NCBI GenBank assembly: GCA_024710965.1
Contig: JANJTU010000281.1
Coordinates: forward strand, 1-34,013
Source: Thauera sp.
Lineage (GTDB): Bacteria > Pseudomonadota > Gammaproteobacteria > Burkholderiales > Rhodocyclaceae
Reading direction: 5' to 3'
DNA: 34,013 bases
The stretch's first letter is position 1. Each line of letters opens with the position of its first letter. Under the pieces are notes generated by a model. The model saw only the letters and a list, made by a program, of their open reading frames with translations, had not been told where the DNA came from and did no database searches. Positions 18,732 to 28,000 of this stretch are shown here, piece by piece. The position numbers and the translations under genes were made by a program.

Positions 18732-19835
18732 TCAGCCGCGTGCATCGCCCCAGCGCAGCGCGGTCTCGTCGTCGCCGACGTAGAGCGCCTCGCCCGAGCG
18801 GTCGACGCAATACTGCGGCGACAGGATCTTCTCGCTGAAGCGCTGCCCCTCGCCGACCCGGGTGTACTCGAACAGGATGCTGCGTTCGACCCGCGAACCG
18901 GCGCGCAGGTGACTGCCATGGCCGATCCAGGTGGGGCCGATGACCGACGCACCGGGCTCGATGCGCACGCCCGAACCAATATACACGGGCCCGACCACCT
19001 GCACACTGTCCCACGCGATCGAGGTGTTGAGCCCGGCCCACACGCCGGGGCGGACCTCGGTGCCGGGCATGTCCATCTGCGCCACCTCGCCGCGCAGCAC
19101 GCGCTGCAGCACCGCCCAGTAGTCGGTCAGGCGGCCGATGTCGATCCAGTTGAAGAAGCGGTTCTGGGCGAAGAAGGGGCGCTCCTCGGCCACCAGCAGC
19201 GGGAACAGCTCGCTGCCGATGTCGAACTCGCGCCCGGGCGGGATCAGCTCGATCACCTCCGGCTCGAAGATGTAGATGCCGGTGCTCGCCAGCGTGGACT
19301 TCGCCTGCGCCGGCGCCGGCTTCTCCTGGAAGGACTTCACGCGCCCGGCCGCATCGGTGACGACGACGCCGTAGTTCTGCACCTGCTCGCGCGGCACCTC
19401 GAGCGTCACCACGCTCGCCAGCGCCTTCTTGTGGCGGTGTTCGTCGAGCGCCGCGCCCAGGTCGAGGTCCACCAGCGCATCGCCGCAGATCACCAGCGTC
19501 GTGTCGTCGAAGAAGCCGCCCAGGTCCTGGATGCGGCGCATGCCGCCGGCGGAGCCGAGCGCCTTCGGCACGATCTCGCCGTGGTCGCGCACGCCCTCGT
19601 AGGAGTAGCCGATCTCGACGCCCCAGCGATGGCCGTCGCGGAAGTAGTCCTCGATCTTGTGGTGGTTGAAGGCCACGTTGATCATGATCTCGCGCACGTC
19701 GTAGCGGGCGAGATGCTCGATCAGGTATTCGAGTACCGGCTTGCCCAGGATCGGCACCATCGGCTTGGGCACGTTCTTCGTCAGCGGGCGTACCCGCGTG
19801 CCCTGCCCGGCGGCCAGGATCATTGCTTTTGCCAT
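18732..19835 (-). CDS. Sugar-1-phosphate nucleotidyltransferase (NDP-sugar pyrophosphorylase, possibly GDP-mannose type)
   Basis: The 367-residue enzyme has the N-terminal nucleotidyltransferase signature [19 protein letters not shown] (8-26), the metal-site region [11 protein letters not shown], and [12 protein letters not shown] near the sugar site. The C-terminal third (about 265-340) has hexapeptide-like turns ([22 protein letters not shown]) of a left-handed beta-helix. This layout is shared by mannose-1-phosphate guanylyltransferases and related UDP/dTDP-sugar enzymes. GDP-mannose would suit the GumI-like transferase in the same locus, but the nucleotide and sugar are not proven. The ATG at 19835 follows GAGAGAGG. 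A terminator-like hairpin separates it from ugd, so it may be expressed independently. Confidence 0.9.
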   Translation of the reverse strand: MAKAMILAAGQGTRVRPLTKNVPKPMVPILGKPVLEYLIEHLARYDVREIMINVAFNHHKIEDYFRDGHRWGVEIGYSYEGVRDHGEIVPKALGSAGGMRRIQDLGGFFDDTTLVICGDALVDLDLGAALDEHRHKKALASVVTLEVPREQVQNYGVVVTDAAGRVKSFQEKPAPAQAKSTLASTGIYIFEPEVIELIPPGREFDIGSELFPLLVAEERPFFAQNRFFNWIDIGRLTDYWAVLQRVLRGEVAQMDMPGTEVRPGVWAGLNTSIAWDSVQVVGPVYIGSGVRIEPGASVIGPTWIGHGSHLRAGSRVERSILFEYTRVGEGQRFSEKILSPQYCVDRSGEALYVGDDETALRWGDARG

Positions 19836-19860
19836 ATCGACACCTCTCTCTTCTGGATGG

Positions 19861-19905
19861 AAAAACGCGTCCCCCGCCGCACGGCCTGAGGCCGCGCGGG
19901 CGCGT
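19861..19905 (-). terminator. Terminator-like hairpin after ugd
   Basis: On the minus strand, outer ACGCG/CGCGT and inner GCGCGGCC/GGCCGTGC stems (one G-T pair, loop TCA, with an unequal internal loop) are followed by five T residues. It ends 26 nt before the nucleotidyltransferase ATG and could end or attenuate transcription of the large polysaccharide operon. Confidence 0.55.
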
Positions 19906-19943
19906 AGGGGGGGGTCGGGACTGAAGCGCCCGGACGACGGCCG

Positions 19944-21266
19944 TCAGGCGCGTCCGATGGCGAAGTACTCGATGCCTTCGTCGCGCATGCGCGCGGGCTC
20001 GTACATGTTGCGGCCGTCGAACACCACCGGCTGGCGCAGGCGGCTGCGGATGGCCTCGAAGTCCGGGCTGCGGAACTCCTTCCACTCGGTGACGATGACC
20101 AGCGCGTCGGCGCCCTCGAGCGCGCTCTTCGGCCGCCCGGCGAAGGTCAGGCGCGGGTCGTCGCCGAAGATGCGCTCGGCCTCGCGCATCGCCACCGGGT
20201 CGTAGGCGGTGATGCGGGCGCCGCGGCGCAGCAGCTCATCGACGATGACGCGGCTGGGCGCCTCGCGCATGTCGTCGGTGTTGGGCTTGAAGGCCAGGCC
20301 CCAGATGGCGAAGCGGCGCCCGGCCAGATCCTCGCCGAAGCGGCGCACGATCTTGTCGATCAGCACGTGCTTCTGCGCCTCGTTGGCCGACTCCACCGCG
20401 CTCAGCACCGCCACCTTGGTGCCGTGCTCGGCCGCGGTGCGGATCAGCGCCTTGACGTCCTTCGGGAAGCAGGAGCCGCCGTAGCCGCAGCCGGCGTAGA
20501 GGAAGTGCCAGCCGATGCGCGGATCGGAGCCGATGCCCTGGCGCACCAGCTCGATGTCCGCACCCAGCGTCTCGGCGAGGTTGGCGAGCTCGTTCATGAA
20601 GCTGATGCGGGTGGCGAGCATCGCGTTCGCGGCGTATTTGGTCAGCTCCGCCGAGCGCACGTCCATGAACACGAGCTTGTCGTGGTTGCGCTGGAACGGC
20701 GCATAGAGCCGGCGCATCAGCGCCGTCGCGCGCTCGTCGTGGGCGCCGACGACGATGCGGTCGGGCCGCATGAAGTCGTCCACCGCCGCGCCCTCCTTCA
20801 GGAACTCCGGGTTCGACACCACCGAGAACTCCAGCGCCGCGCCGCGCGCAGCGAGCTCCTCGGCGATCGCGGCGCGCACCTTGTCGCCGGTGCCGACCGG
20901 CACCGTGGACTTGTCCACGACCACGCGGTAGCCGTCCATGTGGCGGCCGATGCCGCGCGCGGCGGCGAGCACGTACTGCAGGTCGGCCGAGCCGTCCTCG
21001 TCCGGCGGCGTGCCGACGGCGATGAACTGGATCTCGCCCCAGCGCGCCGCGCGCTCGACGTCGGTGGTGAAGGACAGCCGCCCCGCCTCGACGTTGCGGC
21101 GCACGATCTCGAGCAGGCCGGGCTCGTGGATCGGGATCTCGCCCTCCTCGAGGATGCGGATCTTCTCCGCGTCCACGTCCAGGCACAGCACCTCGTTGCC
21201 CACGTCGGCGAGGCAGGCGCCCGACACCAGGCCGACATAGCCCGTGCCGATGACGGTCAGTTTCAT
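19944..21266 (-). CDS. ugd: UDP-glucose 6-dehydrogenase
   Basis: The 440-residue enzyme oxidises UDP-glucose to UDP-glucuronate with two NAD. It has the N-terminal Rossmann motif [16 protein letters not shown] (5-20), [19 protein letters not shown], the Lys/Asn region [16 protein letters not shown], and the catalytic Cys266 in GGSCFPKD. The C-terminal UDP-binding domain has [16 protein letters not shown]. The ATG at 21266 follows AAGGGAGA; an in-frame frame open to 21443 overlaps the FrhB-like gene and is rejected. It supplies glucuronate, implying an acidic polymer. It starts 25 nt after the FrhB-like gene stop, so they are co-transcribed. Confidence 0.97.
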   Translation of the reverse strand: MKLTVIGTGYVGLVSGACLADVGNEVLCLDVDAEKIRILEEGEIPIHEPGLLEIVRRNVEAGRLSFTTDVERAARWGEIQFIAVGTPPDEDGSADLQYVLAAARGIGRHMDGYRVVVDKSTVPVGTGDKVRAAIAEELAARGAALEFSVVSNPEFLKEGAAVDDFMRPDRIVVGAHDERATALMRRLYAPFQRNHDKLVFMDVRSAELTKYAANAMLATRISFMNELANLAETLGADIELVRQGIGSDPRIGWHFLYAGCGYGGSCFPKDVKALIRTAAEHGTKVAVLSAVESANEAQKHVLIDKIVRRFGEDLAGRRFAIWGLAFKPNTDDMREAPSRVIVDELLRRGARITAYDPVAMREAERIFGDDPRLTFAGRPKSALEGADALVIVTEWKEFRSPDFEAIRSRLRQPVVFDGRNMYEPARMRDEGIEYFAIGRA

Positions 21267-21291
21267 CGTGATTCTCCCTTGTCTAAAGATT

Positions 21292-22671
21292 TCAATGCTT
21301 GGCCCCGGGTCGCAGCAGGCGGCGCAGGCGCGCCCGCAGGCGCGCGAGCAGCCCCGGCCCGTTGAGGCGGTCGTACCGCGCCACCAGCGGCTGCACCGCG
21401 GCGACGAACTGCTCGAGCGAGGCTGCCGCCCGGGCTTCGGCAAACAGGCGGTGGCTCGCCTCCGAGATCGCGCGGCGCTGGCGCACCAGCGCCTTGCGGC
21501 GGCGGCCGAGCGGCACGCTGCCGGGCGCGACCCGCTTCAGCGGCACCCAGCGTCCGGCGCGGCGGTCGTCGGCGAGGCGCACGGCGAGGCCCTCGCGGCG
21601 ATGGCGGAAGTTGCCGCCCTGGGATTCGGCCGCCCGCTCCGGCGCCAGCGCGTCGAGCACCAGCTCGCCGCGTTGCCGGCCCTCGGCGAGGAGCCGTGCG
21701 ATGGTGGCGTTGCGGGTCAGGGCGATGTTGGTGCCGCGCCAGTCGGCACGGTATTCCGGCAACCAGGCGTCGCCGAAGACGACGTCCGCGGTCTCGGCGA
21801 AGATGTCGTCGCAGTAGTTGCAGGCATTGAGCTGGAACATGCCGTGGCCCCAGTTGCCCCCCTGCAGCGTGAACGTCGGCCGCGTGATCCAGTCGCTCGC
21901 ACCCTTGCGCTGCACGGCGAAGTCGTAGCGCCCGGCGTCGCGTCCCGGCGCCTTGACGCGGAAATCCACCGCCTTCACCTCGTCCGGCGCCACGCCGCAC
22001 TGCCAGGCGAGGAACTCGGCGAAGGCCGCCGACTTCAGGTGGCCGCAGACGAGGCCGATGAAATAGCGCAGCTGGCGGGCGAGCGCCGGGTCCTCGAGGC
22101 AGGCGAGGCGCGCCGCCCTGACGAAGCAGGGCACGCCGATGAAGGCGTAGCGCAGGCCGTCGCCGCGGATCGCCTCGACCGCGGCGGCGAAGCTGGTCGA
22201 GTAGTAGGCCGACTTGCGCCGCGTGCGAATCTCGTCGAGCGAGCGCGAGACGCTGTAGCTGAACAGCTCGTCGTCGCCGCGGCCGACGTGGATCACGCCG
22301 TCGACCAGCCCCTCCTCGAGCAGCCGGCCGGCAAGCCAGCTCGTCATCCCGCCCGAGCTGCTGTCGTTCAGGTAGGCGTCGGCGGCCACCCGGCCGGCAT
22401 GGATGGAGAGGTATTTGCCGAGGCGGGGGTCGGAGAACGGCATGTCCTCGATCACGCGCGCGGCGATGGCGTCCTCGTCCGCCGCCTCGTGCGCGAACGG
22501 ACACACCCGGCTCGCCGCCGCGAGCACGTCGTCGGCGGCGTGCGCGAGTTCGGCGACGTAGAAGCCGTGGCGCCCGCGGCGCATCTCGATCGCGCCGCGC
22601 GTCGCCACCGCGCACGCCCCGCAACCGACGCACATGTCGTTATCAACCACCTTCCGGATCGTAGGCTTCAC
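21292..22671 (-). CDS. Coenzyme F420 hydrogenase/dehydrogenase beta-subunit (FrhB) family Fe-S protein, polysaccharide-locus type
   Basis: The 459-residue protein starts with a ferredoxin-like motif: Cys14, Cys17 and Cys20 (MCVGCGAC), with the expected nearby fourth Cys missing and Cys57 (VCPF) as a possible substitute ligand. Family landmarks follow: [24 protein letters not shown], and the [20 protein letters not shown] block, which offers another CxxC. FrhB relatives bind flavin and an Fe-S cluster and move electrons. The role of the polysaccharide-locus members is not established to my knowledge. The GTG at 22671 is chosen because AAGAGG precedes it; a GTG at 22698 has no ribosome site. 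It lies between the pyruvyl transferase and ugd genes in one direction. Confidence 0.85.
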   Translation of the reverse strand: MKPTIRKVVDNDMCVGCGACAVATRGAIEMRRGRHGFYVAELAHAADDVLAAASRVCPFAHEAADEDAIAARVIEDMPFSDPRLGKYLSIHAGRVAADAYLNDSSSGGMTSWLAGRLLEEGLVDGVIHVGRGDDELFSYSVSRSLDEIRTRRKSAYYSTSFAAAVEAIRGDGLRYAFIGVPCFVRAARLACLEDPALARQLRYFIGLVCGHLKSAAFAEFLAWQCGVAPDEVKAVDFRVKAPGRDAGRYDFAVQRKGASDWITRPTFTLQGGNWGHGMFQLNACNYCDDIFAETADVVFGDAWLPEYRADWRGTNIALTRNATIARLLAEGRQRGELVLDALAPERAAESQGGNFRHRREGLAVRLADDRRAGRWVPLKRVAPGSVPLGRRRKALVRQRRAISEASHRLFAEARAAASLEQFVAAVQPLVARYDRLNGPGLLARLRARLRRLLRPGAKH

Positions 22672-22731
22672 GCATTTCCTCTTCTTGAGTTCCGGCACCG
22701 CGGCCAGGCGGCGCGGGCACGGTCGCCCTTG

Positions 22732-23961
22732 CTAGGCAAAATTGAGCCGCGACAGCTCGCGCACGAGCGGGAGCTGGGCGGCGATGTGGTCCTTGACCTC
22801 GTCGAGGCGGTCGAGCACCTCGTCCGCCACCGACGCAATGCGCGCGCCGAAGCCCGTGCTCGGCTCGACGCACAGCGACTCGGTGCCGAACAGCTGCATC
22901 AGGCCCTCGACCTTGCCCTGCGTGGCGAGCGTGATCGCCGGCACCGCGTTGTAGAAGGCCATGATCGCCAGGTGCATGCGCCCGGTGACGACCAGCTCGG
23001 CGCGCGCGGTGAGGCCGCGGATCGCCGCCGGCGGCAGCAGGGTGTCAATCAGCAGCGTGTCGGCATCGGCCAGGCGGGCATGGATCTCGCGGCAGATCGT
23101 CATGTCGTCGGCGCCGGGGCGCGACACGTGCGGCAGCAGCACCACGGTCAGCCCGCGCGCGCGCAGGCGGCCGATCAGCGCCAGGTATTCGTCCACCTGC
23201 GACAGCGCGCGCCCGACCAGGCCGCTCGCATTGACGAGGGCGATGCGCGCATCCGCCGCCACGCCGCGCAGCAGCTCCGCGGCGGCGGCGTGATCGACGG
23301 CGTGCGCGGAAAACACGGTGTCGGCCGCATCGATGACGTTGTCCAGGCCATCGGCGCGCGCGCGCGCAGCCGACACCGGGTCGCGCAGCATCAGCCGCGT
23401 CCCGGCACGGGCGGCGGCACGCACCGCGTCGCGCGCCTGCGGATGGGCGCGGCCGTTCCAGCTGAAACCGAGGACGCGCGCCGGCACCCCGGCCTGGCGC
23501 GCGAGGCGCGCAAGGTTGGCGCGGTTGACCGAGGCGCGGCGGTTGTACGCGCCGTCCATGATGTCGGCGCCGACCACCGCGACCGAGCGCGCCCCGCGCA
23601 GCAGACGGCGGTAGCGCCGGATGTCGCCGAGGCGGCGCGGCAGGCCGCCATACACCAGCGTCTCCAGCGCCAGCACCTGCGTGCGCGCGGCGTGGGCCGC
23701 CGGCACCGCGACATCGCGCGGCGCGCGCACGACGATGACGACCTCGCCCTCGGTGTTGTCGAGGAAGGCCTCGATCATCGCCTGATCGCCGATGTTGCCG
23801 CCGCCCGGCGGCGCGATCAGGACATGTCGCCCTGCGGCGCTGCCCTGCCCCGGCGTCAGCGCGAAGACCACGCTGTCGACGAGCGCCAGCAGCGCCGGTT
23901 CGGCCGCCGCGTCCCGCAGCCCCGATTTCAAGCGACTAACCCAGCCTGGCTTGGCCCCCAT
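22732..23961 (-). CDS. Polysaccharide pyruvyl transferase family protein
   Basis: The 409-residue protein has the family's N-terminal loop PPGGGNIGDQAMIEAFL (51-67) and a C-terminal VVTGRMHLAIMAFYNAVPAI segment, the two best landmarks of the pyruvyl transferase fold (a GT-B-like fold, as in CsaB and GumL). Members move pyruvate from phosphoenolpyruvate to sugar hydroxyls as a ketal. The ATG at 23961 is preferred because AAGGAGAG precedes it; a GTG at 24000 would add 13 residues without such a site. It follows the flippase gene by 54 nt and precedes the FrhB-like gene by 60 nt. A pyruvate ketal would add negative charge to the polymer. The target sugar is unknown. Confidence 0.88.
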   Translation of the reverse strand: MGAKPGWVSRLKSGLRDAAAEPALLALVDSVVFALTPGQGSAAGRHVLIAPPGGGNIGDQAMIEAFLDNTEGEVVIVVRAPRDVAVPAAHAARTQVLALETLVYGGLPRRLGDIRRYRRLLRGARSVAVVGADIMDGAYNRRASVNRANLARLARQAGVPARVLGFSWNGRAHPQARDAVRAAARAGTRLMLRDPVSAARARADGLDNVIDAADTVFSAHAVDHAAAAELLRGVAADARIALVNASGLVGRALSQVDEYLALIGRLRARGLTVVLLPHVSRPGADDMTICREIHARLADADTLLIDTLLPPAAIRGLTARAELVVTGRMHLAIMAFYNAVPAITLATQGKVEGLMQLFGTESLCVEPSTGFGARIASVADEVLDRLDEVKDHIAAQLPLVRELSRLNFA

Positions 23962-24015
23962 GTGCTCTCCTTGTTTCCCTGAATACGAAAAGACCGCCAC
24001 CCGCCGGGCCCGCCG

Positions 24016-25503
24016 TCAGCGCGAGCCGAGCAGCGCGCGGCTGCGCAGGATGTCGGCCACGCTGCGGCGGAAGGCGGGCCACAGCGCGACCAGCAGCAGC
24101 AAGGCCGCGGCCATCGCCGCCGTGCCGACCGCCAGCCGCGCGGCGAGCGAAGCCGCCAGTTGCGCCGAGGCCTGCGCCGAGGCGAGGCCGCACAGGCCAT
24201 ACGCCAGCATCAGGCGCAGGGCGTTGCCGAACATCGCGCCGACCGGCGCGCCCGAGCCGCGCAGCCAGGCGAGCGCCCACAGCCACGCCAGCGCGATGCC
24301 CGCCGAGAACGCGATCGCGACCCCGTGCACGCCCCACTGCGCGCCGACGACGATGCCGGCGATGACGAGCACGCGTGAGCACAGCGTGAAGCGCAGGTGC
24401 GAACCGGTGAGCCCCTTCGACAGGAACACCCAGTAGCTCGCCGAGCTCGCGCCCTGGAACACGCCGGCCAGCGCCAGCAGCTGGAAGATCGGCACCGCCG
24501 GCGCCCACTGCGGCCCGAGCACGAGCACGATCAGCGGCTCGGCCTGGGCGCAGGCGAAGGCGAAGATGGCGATGATGACGTGCAGCATCAGCGCCTGGCC
24601 GTGGAGCAGGAAGCGGCCGTAGCGCTCGCTGTCGTCGTGCAGGCGCGACAGCACCGGCAGCGCGATCGAGGTCGCCGGCGCGTTGATCTGGTTCAGCGGC
24701 AGCATCAGCAGCTGGTAGGCGCGGTTGTAGAGGCCCAGCATGTCGGCGCCGAAGCGCTGGCCGATGATCAGCGCGTCGATGTTGCGGCTGAGGTAGGTGA
24801 TCAGCTGCGTGCCCATCAGGCTGCTGCCGTAGCGCAGGAAGAGCCCCATGCCGGCGCCGCGCCGCGGCAGGCCGGGGCGCCAGCCGCCGCTCGCCACCAC
24901 CAGCATCAGCAGCGTCGCCGCGATCTGGCCGAGCTGCTGGCCCACCAGCGCCCAGTAACCGTGGCCGCGCAGCGCGAGCGTGACGCCGAGCGCGAGCCCC
25001 ACCGCCTGCCCGCCGACGTCGACCGCGGCCAGCCGGCCGAAGCGCATGTCGCGGTTGAGCTGGGCGCGGTACTGGGTGGCGAGGCCGTTGAGGAGGAAGG
25101 TCAGCGCCAGCGCCTGCGCGATCGGCTCCAGCCGCGGCTGGTCGTAGAAGGCGGCGATCGCCGGCGCCGCCGCATACACCCCGAGCGCGAGCACGAGGCC
25201 GATCGCGCTGTTGATCCAGAACAGGTTGCTGCGCTGCTGCGCCGACACGCTGCGCGCCTGCACCGCCGCCGACGACAGGCCGAAGTCGCGCAGTACCTCG
25301 CCGATGCCGACGACCGCGGTGACCATCGCCAGCAGGCCGTAGTCGCCCGGCGCCAGCAGGCGGGCGAGCACGACGATGCCGCCGAACTGGAGCAGGATCT
25401 TGCATGCCTGCCCGCTCATCGTCACCAGCGCGCCGCGCGCGGCGGTCTGGCCGAGCCGCGGCGTCACCGGCGCGGCGGCGGCCGAAGCGTGGTCCGCGCC
25501 CAT
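24016..25503 (-). CDS. Wzx-type lipopolysaccharide/exopolysaccharide flippase (MOP superfamily)
   Basis: The 495-residue integral membrane protein has about 12-14 hydrophobic segments and the polysaccharide-synthesis opening ARGALVTMSGQACKILLQFGGIVVLARLLAPGDYG. The central LGLYNRAYQLLMLPLNQI is characteristic of WzxC-like flippases. It would move undecaprenyl-linked oligosaccharide repeat units across the inner membrane, which implies a Wzx/Wzy-dependent pathway, although no Wzy polymerase is in the window. The ATG at 25503 directly abuts the stop of the GumI-like gene (0-nt gap), so translation is coupled. Confidence 0.93.
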   Translation of the reverse strand: MGADHASAAAAPVTPRLGQTAARGALVTMSGQACKILLQFGGIVVLARLLAPGDYGLLAMVTAVVGIGEVLRDFGLSSAAVQARSVSAQQRSNLFWINSAIGLVLALGVYAAAPAIAAFYDQPRLEPIAQALALTFLLNGLATQYRAQLNRDMRFGRLAAVDVGGQAVGLALGVTLALRGHGYWALVGQQLGQIAATLLMLVVASGGWRPGLPRRGAGMGLFLRYGSSLMGTQLITYLSRNIDALIIGQRFGADMLGLYNRAYQLLMLPLNQINAPATSIALPVLSRLHDDSERYGRFLLHGQALMLHVIIAIFAFACAQAEPLIVLVLGPQWAPAVPIFQLLALAGVFQGASSASYWVFLSKGLTGSHLRFTLCSRVLVIAGIVVGAQWGVHGVAIAFSAGIALAWLWALAWLRGSGAPVGAMFGNALRLMLAYGLCGLASAQASAQLAASLAARLAVGTAAMAAALLLLVALWPAFRRSVADILRSRALLGSR

Positions 25504-26544
25504 TCAGGCCTCCACCGGCGTGCCGCGCAGCGCCGCCAGGTAGGCGTGGAAGTGGCGCCGCCCGGCATCGCCCCACTCGCGGCCGGAGAAGTCCGGCCGC
25601 GGCGCGCGCGGCGTGCTGCGCACCTGCGCCAGCGCGGCGGCCAGGGTGTCGGCGTCGAGCGTGCCGTCGTACAGATGCACCCAGCCCGGGCCGACCTCGG
25701 CGGCGAGCGCCTCGTTCGCCGTGTTGCGCGGCACCAGCACCGGGCGGTCGAGCGACAGCGCGAGCAGCAGCGAGCCGGAGTTGAGCATCTGGCGGAAGGG
25801 CAGCACGACCAGCTCGGCCTGGCCGATCTCGTGCGCGAGCCTGGCGTCGTCCACATAGGCGAGCAGCGCGCCGATGCGCGCATCGGCGGCGCAGGCCGCG
25901 GTGATGCGCCGGCGCAGCGCCTCGTTCGCCGGATGGCCGACGATGCGCAGGCCGGCTTCCGGCGCGCGCGCCGGATCGAGCGCGAGGAAGCTGTCGAGCA
26001 GCGTCTCCACCCCCTTGTAGGGACGGATCAGGCCGAAGTACAGCAGCCGCCCCGGCACCGTCGGCGGCACGTCCATGCCGGCGAACCAGTCGCGGTAGTG
26101 GCCGTGGAGGATGGTCACGGTCTGCGGCGCGCGCGTGGCCGTCACCGCATTGAGGCGGATCCACAGCCGCGTGCGGCGGTCGAGCAGGCGTAGCAGCAGG
26201 CGCTCGAAGGCGCTCGCGCCCTCGTGCGGCGCGAGGTTGTGCAGCGTGCGCACCACCGGCCGCCGCGCCAGCGCGGTGCGCGCGAGCAGCGCGAGGAAGA
26301 GCGCGTACTGCAGCGCCCTGCTGCGCTCGGGTGCGCGCAGCAGGAACTCCGGCCAGTGCACGTGGAACACGTCGTAGCGGCCGAACAGCGCGGTGCGCCA
26401 GGAGAAGAACGCGACCTCGGCATGGGGCGCGACCGCCGCCACCACCTGCTTCACGTAGGGGTTGTCACTGTCGGCCTGGGGCCGCAGCGACTGCAGCACC
26501 GTGATCGGTCGCCGGCCCTGGTCGGGCATGATCGTGGCTCCCAT
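25504..26544 (-). CDS. GumI-like glycosyltransferase (GT94-type, probable beta-mannosyltransferase)
   Basis: The 346-residue soluble or membrane-associated enzyme shows strong similarity, from memory, to GumI of xanthan synthesis. Shared blocks include YDVFHVHWPEFLLR, VVRTLHNLAPHE, ILHGHYRDWFAGM, GRLLYFGLIRPYKGVE and LPFRQMLNSGSLLLALS. GumI adds the terminal mannose from GDP-mannose to the lipid-linked pentasaccharide. The donor here is inferred. The start at 26544 (MGATIMPDQG) follows GGAGA; ATG 26529 with GGGAG is nearly as good. The start of the MBOAT-gene stop is 31 nt upstream and the flippase gene abuts downstream. Confidence 0.8.
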   Translation of the reverse strand: MGATIMPDQGRRPITVLQSLRPQADSDNPYVKQVVAAVAPHAEVAFFSWRTALFGRYDVFHVHWPEFLLRAPERSRALQYALFLALLARTALARRPVVRTLHNLAPHEGASAFERLLLRLLDRRTRLWIRLNAVTATRAPQTVTILHGHYRDWFAGMDVPPTVPGRLLYFGLIRPYKGVETLLDSFLALDPARAPEAGLRIVGHPANEALRRRITAACAADARIGALLAYVDDARLAHEIGQAELVVLPFRQMLNSGSLLLALSLDRPVLVPRNTANEALAAEVGPGWVHLYDGTLDADTLAAALAQVRSTPRAPRPDFSGREWGDAGRRHFHAYLAALRGTPVEA

Positions 26545-26575
26545 AGATGTCTCCGAAGATGCCCGGCAGCCGGAC

Positions 26576-27994
26576 TCAGAACTGGAAATAGATGAAGGTC
26601 GCGCCGCCGGGCGACAGCGCGAGCAGGCCGAGCGCGAGGCCGGCGAGCACCCCGCCCTGCAGCAGCAGCGGCGAGCGCAGGTAGCCGCGCGCGGCAAGGC
26701 CGAACAGCCCCGGCGGCAGGTAGTGCAGCAGCACCGCGAGCAGCAGCGTGAGCACGCCGACCGCGGTGAAGGGGGCGTGATCGCTCAACGGCCGCAGCAT
26801 CGCGCCGAGGTAGGCGGCGGCGCTGTCGAGGTCGGGCGCGCGGAACAGGATGCGCGAGAAGGCGACCACCTGGAAGGTCAGCACGATCGCCACCAGCTGC
26901 GCGCCGAGGCCCGCGGGCTGCGCCGGCAGCCCCCTCGCCTCGCGCCGGCCGCGGCGCCAGCGCTCGAAGCAGACGAAGCTGCCGTGGATCAGGCCGTAGA
27001 CGATGAAATTCCAGCCCGCGCCGTGCCAGAAGCCGATTGCGACGAAGGTGATGTACAGGTTCAGGTACACGTTGCCGTGCTTGGAGCCGCCGATGCCGAA
27101 GTACAGGTAGTCGCGGAAGAAGCCCGACATCGAGGTGTGCCAGCGCTGCCAGAAGTTCGACACGCTCAGCGCCTGGTAGGGGCGGTCGAAGTTGGTCGGC
27201 AGATCGAAGCCGAGCAGCTTGGCGACGCCGCGCGCGATGTCGGTGTAGCCGGACAGGTCCATGTAGAGCTGGAAGCTGAAGGCATAGACGGCGACGAGCA
27301 GGAACAGCGGCGAGTACTCGCCCGGCGCGCCGAAGGCAGGGTTCACCAGATGCACCGCGAGCACGTCGGCGAAGGCCATCTTCTTGACGAAGCCGCGCAC
27401 GATCAGCACCAGCCCCTCCTCCAGGCGCGCGCGGCTGTCGGCCGGCGGCTGCTCGAGCTGCGGGATGAACTGGCGCGCGCGCGTGATCGGCCCCGACAGC
27501 ACGGTGGGGAAGAAGGCGACGAAGAGGGCGAAGTCGCGGAAGCTCGCGGTCGGCTGCTCGCGCCCGCGGTAGATGTCGAGCGTGTAGGACAGGCTCTGGA
27601 AGGTGAAGAAGGAGATCCCCACCGGCAGCAGCAGCTGCAGCAGCGGCAGATCGGCCTCGACGCCGAAGGACGCGAGCAGCTGCGCCGCGCTGCCGATGAA
27701 GAAGTCCGCGTACTTGAAGTAGCCGAGCACGCCGAGCGAGACGGCGAGCGCAAACGCCAGCCACAGCTTCCTGCCGCGCGCCGTGGGGCTGTCGGCGATG
27801 CGGCGCCCGGCGACGAAGTTCACCCCGCTCATCAGCAGCAGCAGCGCCGCGTAGCGCCAGTCCCAGCACATGTAGAAGTAATAGCTGGCGACGAGCAGCA
27901 GGTTCTTGCGCGCATCGAAGCGGTGCAGCAGGACGCGGTTCAGCGCGAACACGGCGCCGACGAAGAGGAGGAAATGCAGTGACTGGAAGGACAT
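26576..27994 (-). CDS. MBOAT family membrane-bound O-acyltransferase (AlgI-like)
   Basis: The 472-residue polytopic membrane protein has the AlgI/DltB-type core. SNFWQRWHTSMSGFFRDYLY holds His286, and GFWHGAGWNFIVYGLIHG holds the invariant His324. The N-terminus MSFQSLHFLLFVG and RKNLLLVASYYFYMCWDWRY are typical of alginate-acetylation relatives. Such proteins pass acetyl groups from the cytoplasm to a periplasmic partner or to the glycan. The SGNH gene that ends 6 nt upstream is the obvious partner. No clear ribosome site precedes the ATG, so translation may depend on coupling. The acyl group is assumed to be acetyl. Confidence 0.94.
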   Translation of the reverse strand: MSFQSLHFLLFVGAVFALNRVLLHRFDARKNLLLVASYYFYMCWDWRYAALLLLMSGVNFVAGRRIADSPTARGRKLWLAFALAVSLGVLGYFKYADFFIGSAAQLLASFGVEADLPLLQLLLPVGISFFTFQSLSYTLDIYRGREQPTASFRDFALFVAFFPTVLSGPITRARQFIPQLEQPPADSRARLEEGLVLIVRGFVKKMAFADVLAVHLVNPAFGAPGEYSPLFLLVAVYAFSFQLYMDLSGYTDIARGVAKLLGFDLPTNFDRPYQALSVSNFWQRWHTSMSGFFRDYLYFGIGGSKHGNVYLNLYITFVAIGFWHGAGWNFIVYGLIHGSFVCFERWRRGRREARGLPAQPAGLGAQLVAIVLTFQVVAFSRILFRAPDLDSAAAYLGAMLRPLSDHAPFTAVGVLTLLLAVLLHYLPPGLFGLAARGYLRSPLLLQGGVLAGLALGLLALSPGGATFIYFQF

Positions 27995-28000
27995 GGCGGG

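Noticed and set aside
22643-22673. A 10-codon frame ([10 protein letters not shown]) starting 2 nt before the chosen FrhB-like start
   Set aside because: It shares the AAGAGG ribosome site with the GTG start but is out of frame and ends after 10 codons. A regulatory upstream frame is possible but unsupported.
21244-23982. A 912-codon open frame on the plus strand
   Set aside because: It is antisense to the FrhB-like and pyruvyl transferase genes and is rich in Arg, His, Gln and Val with no motif.
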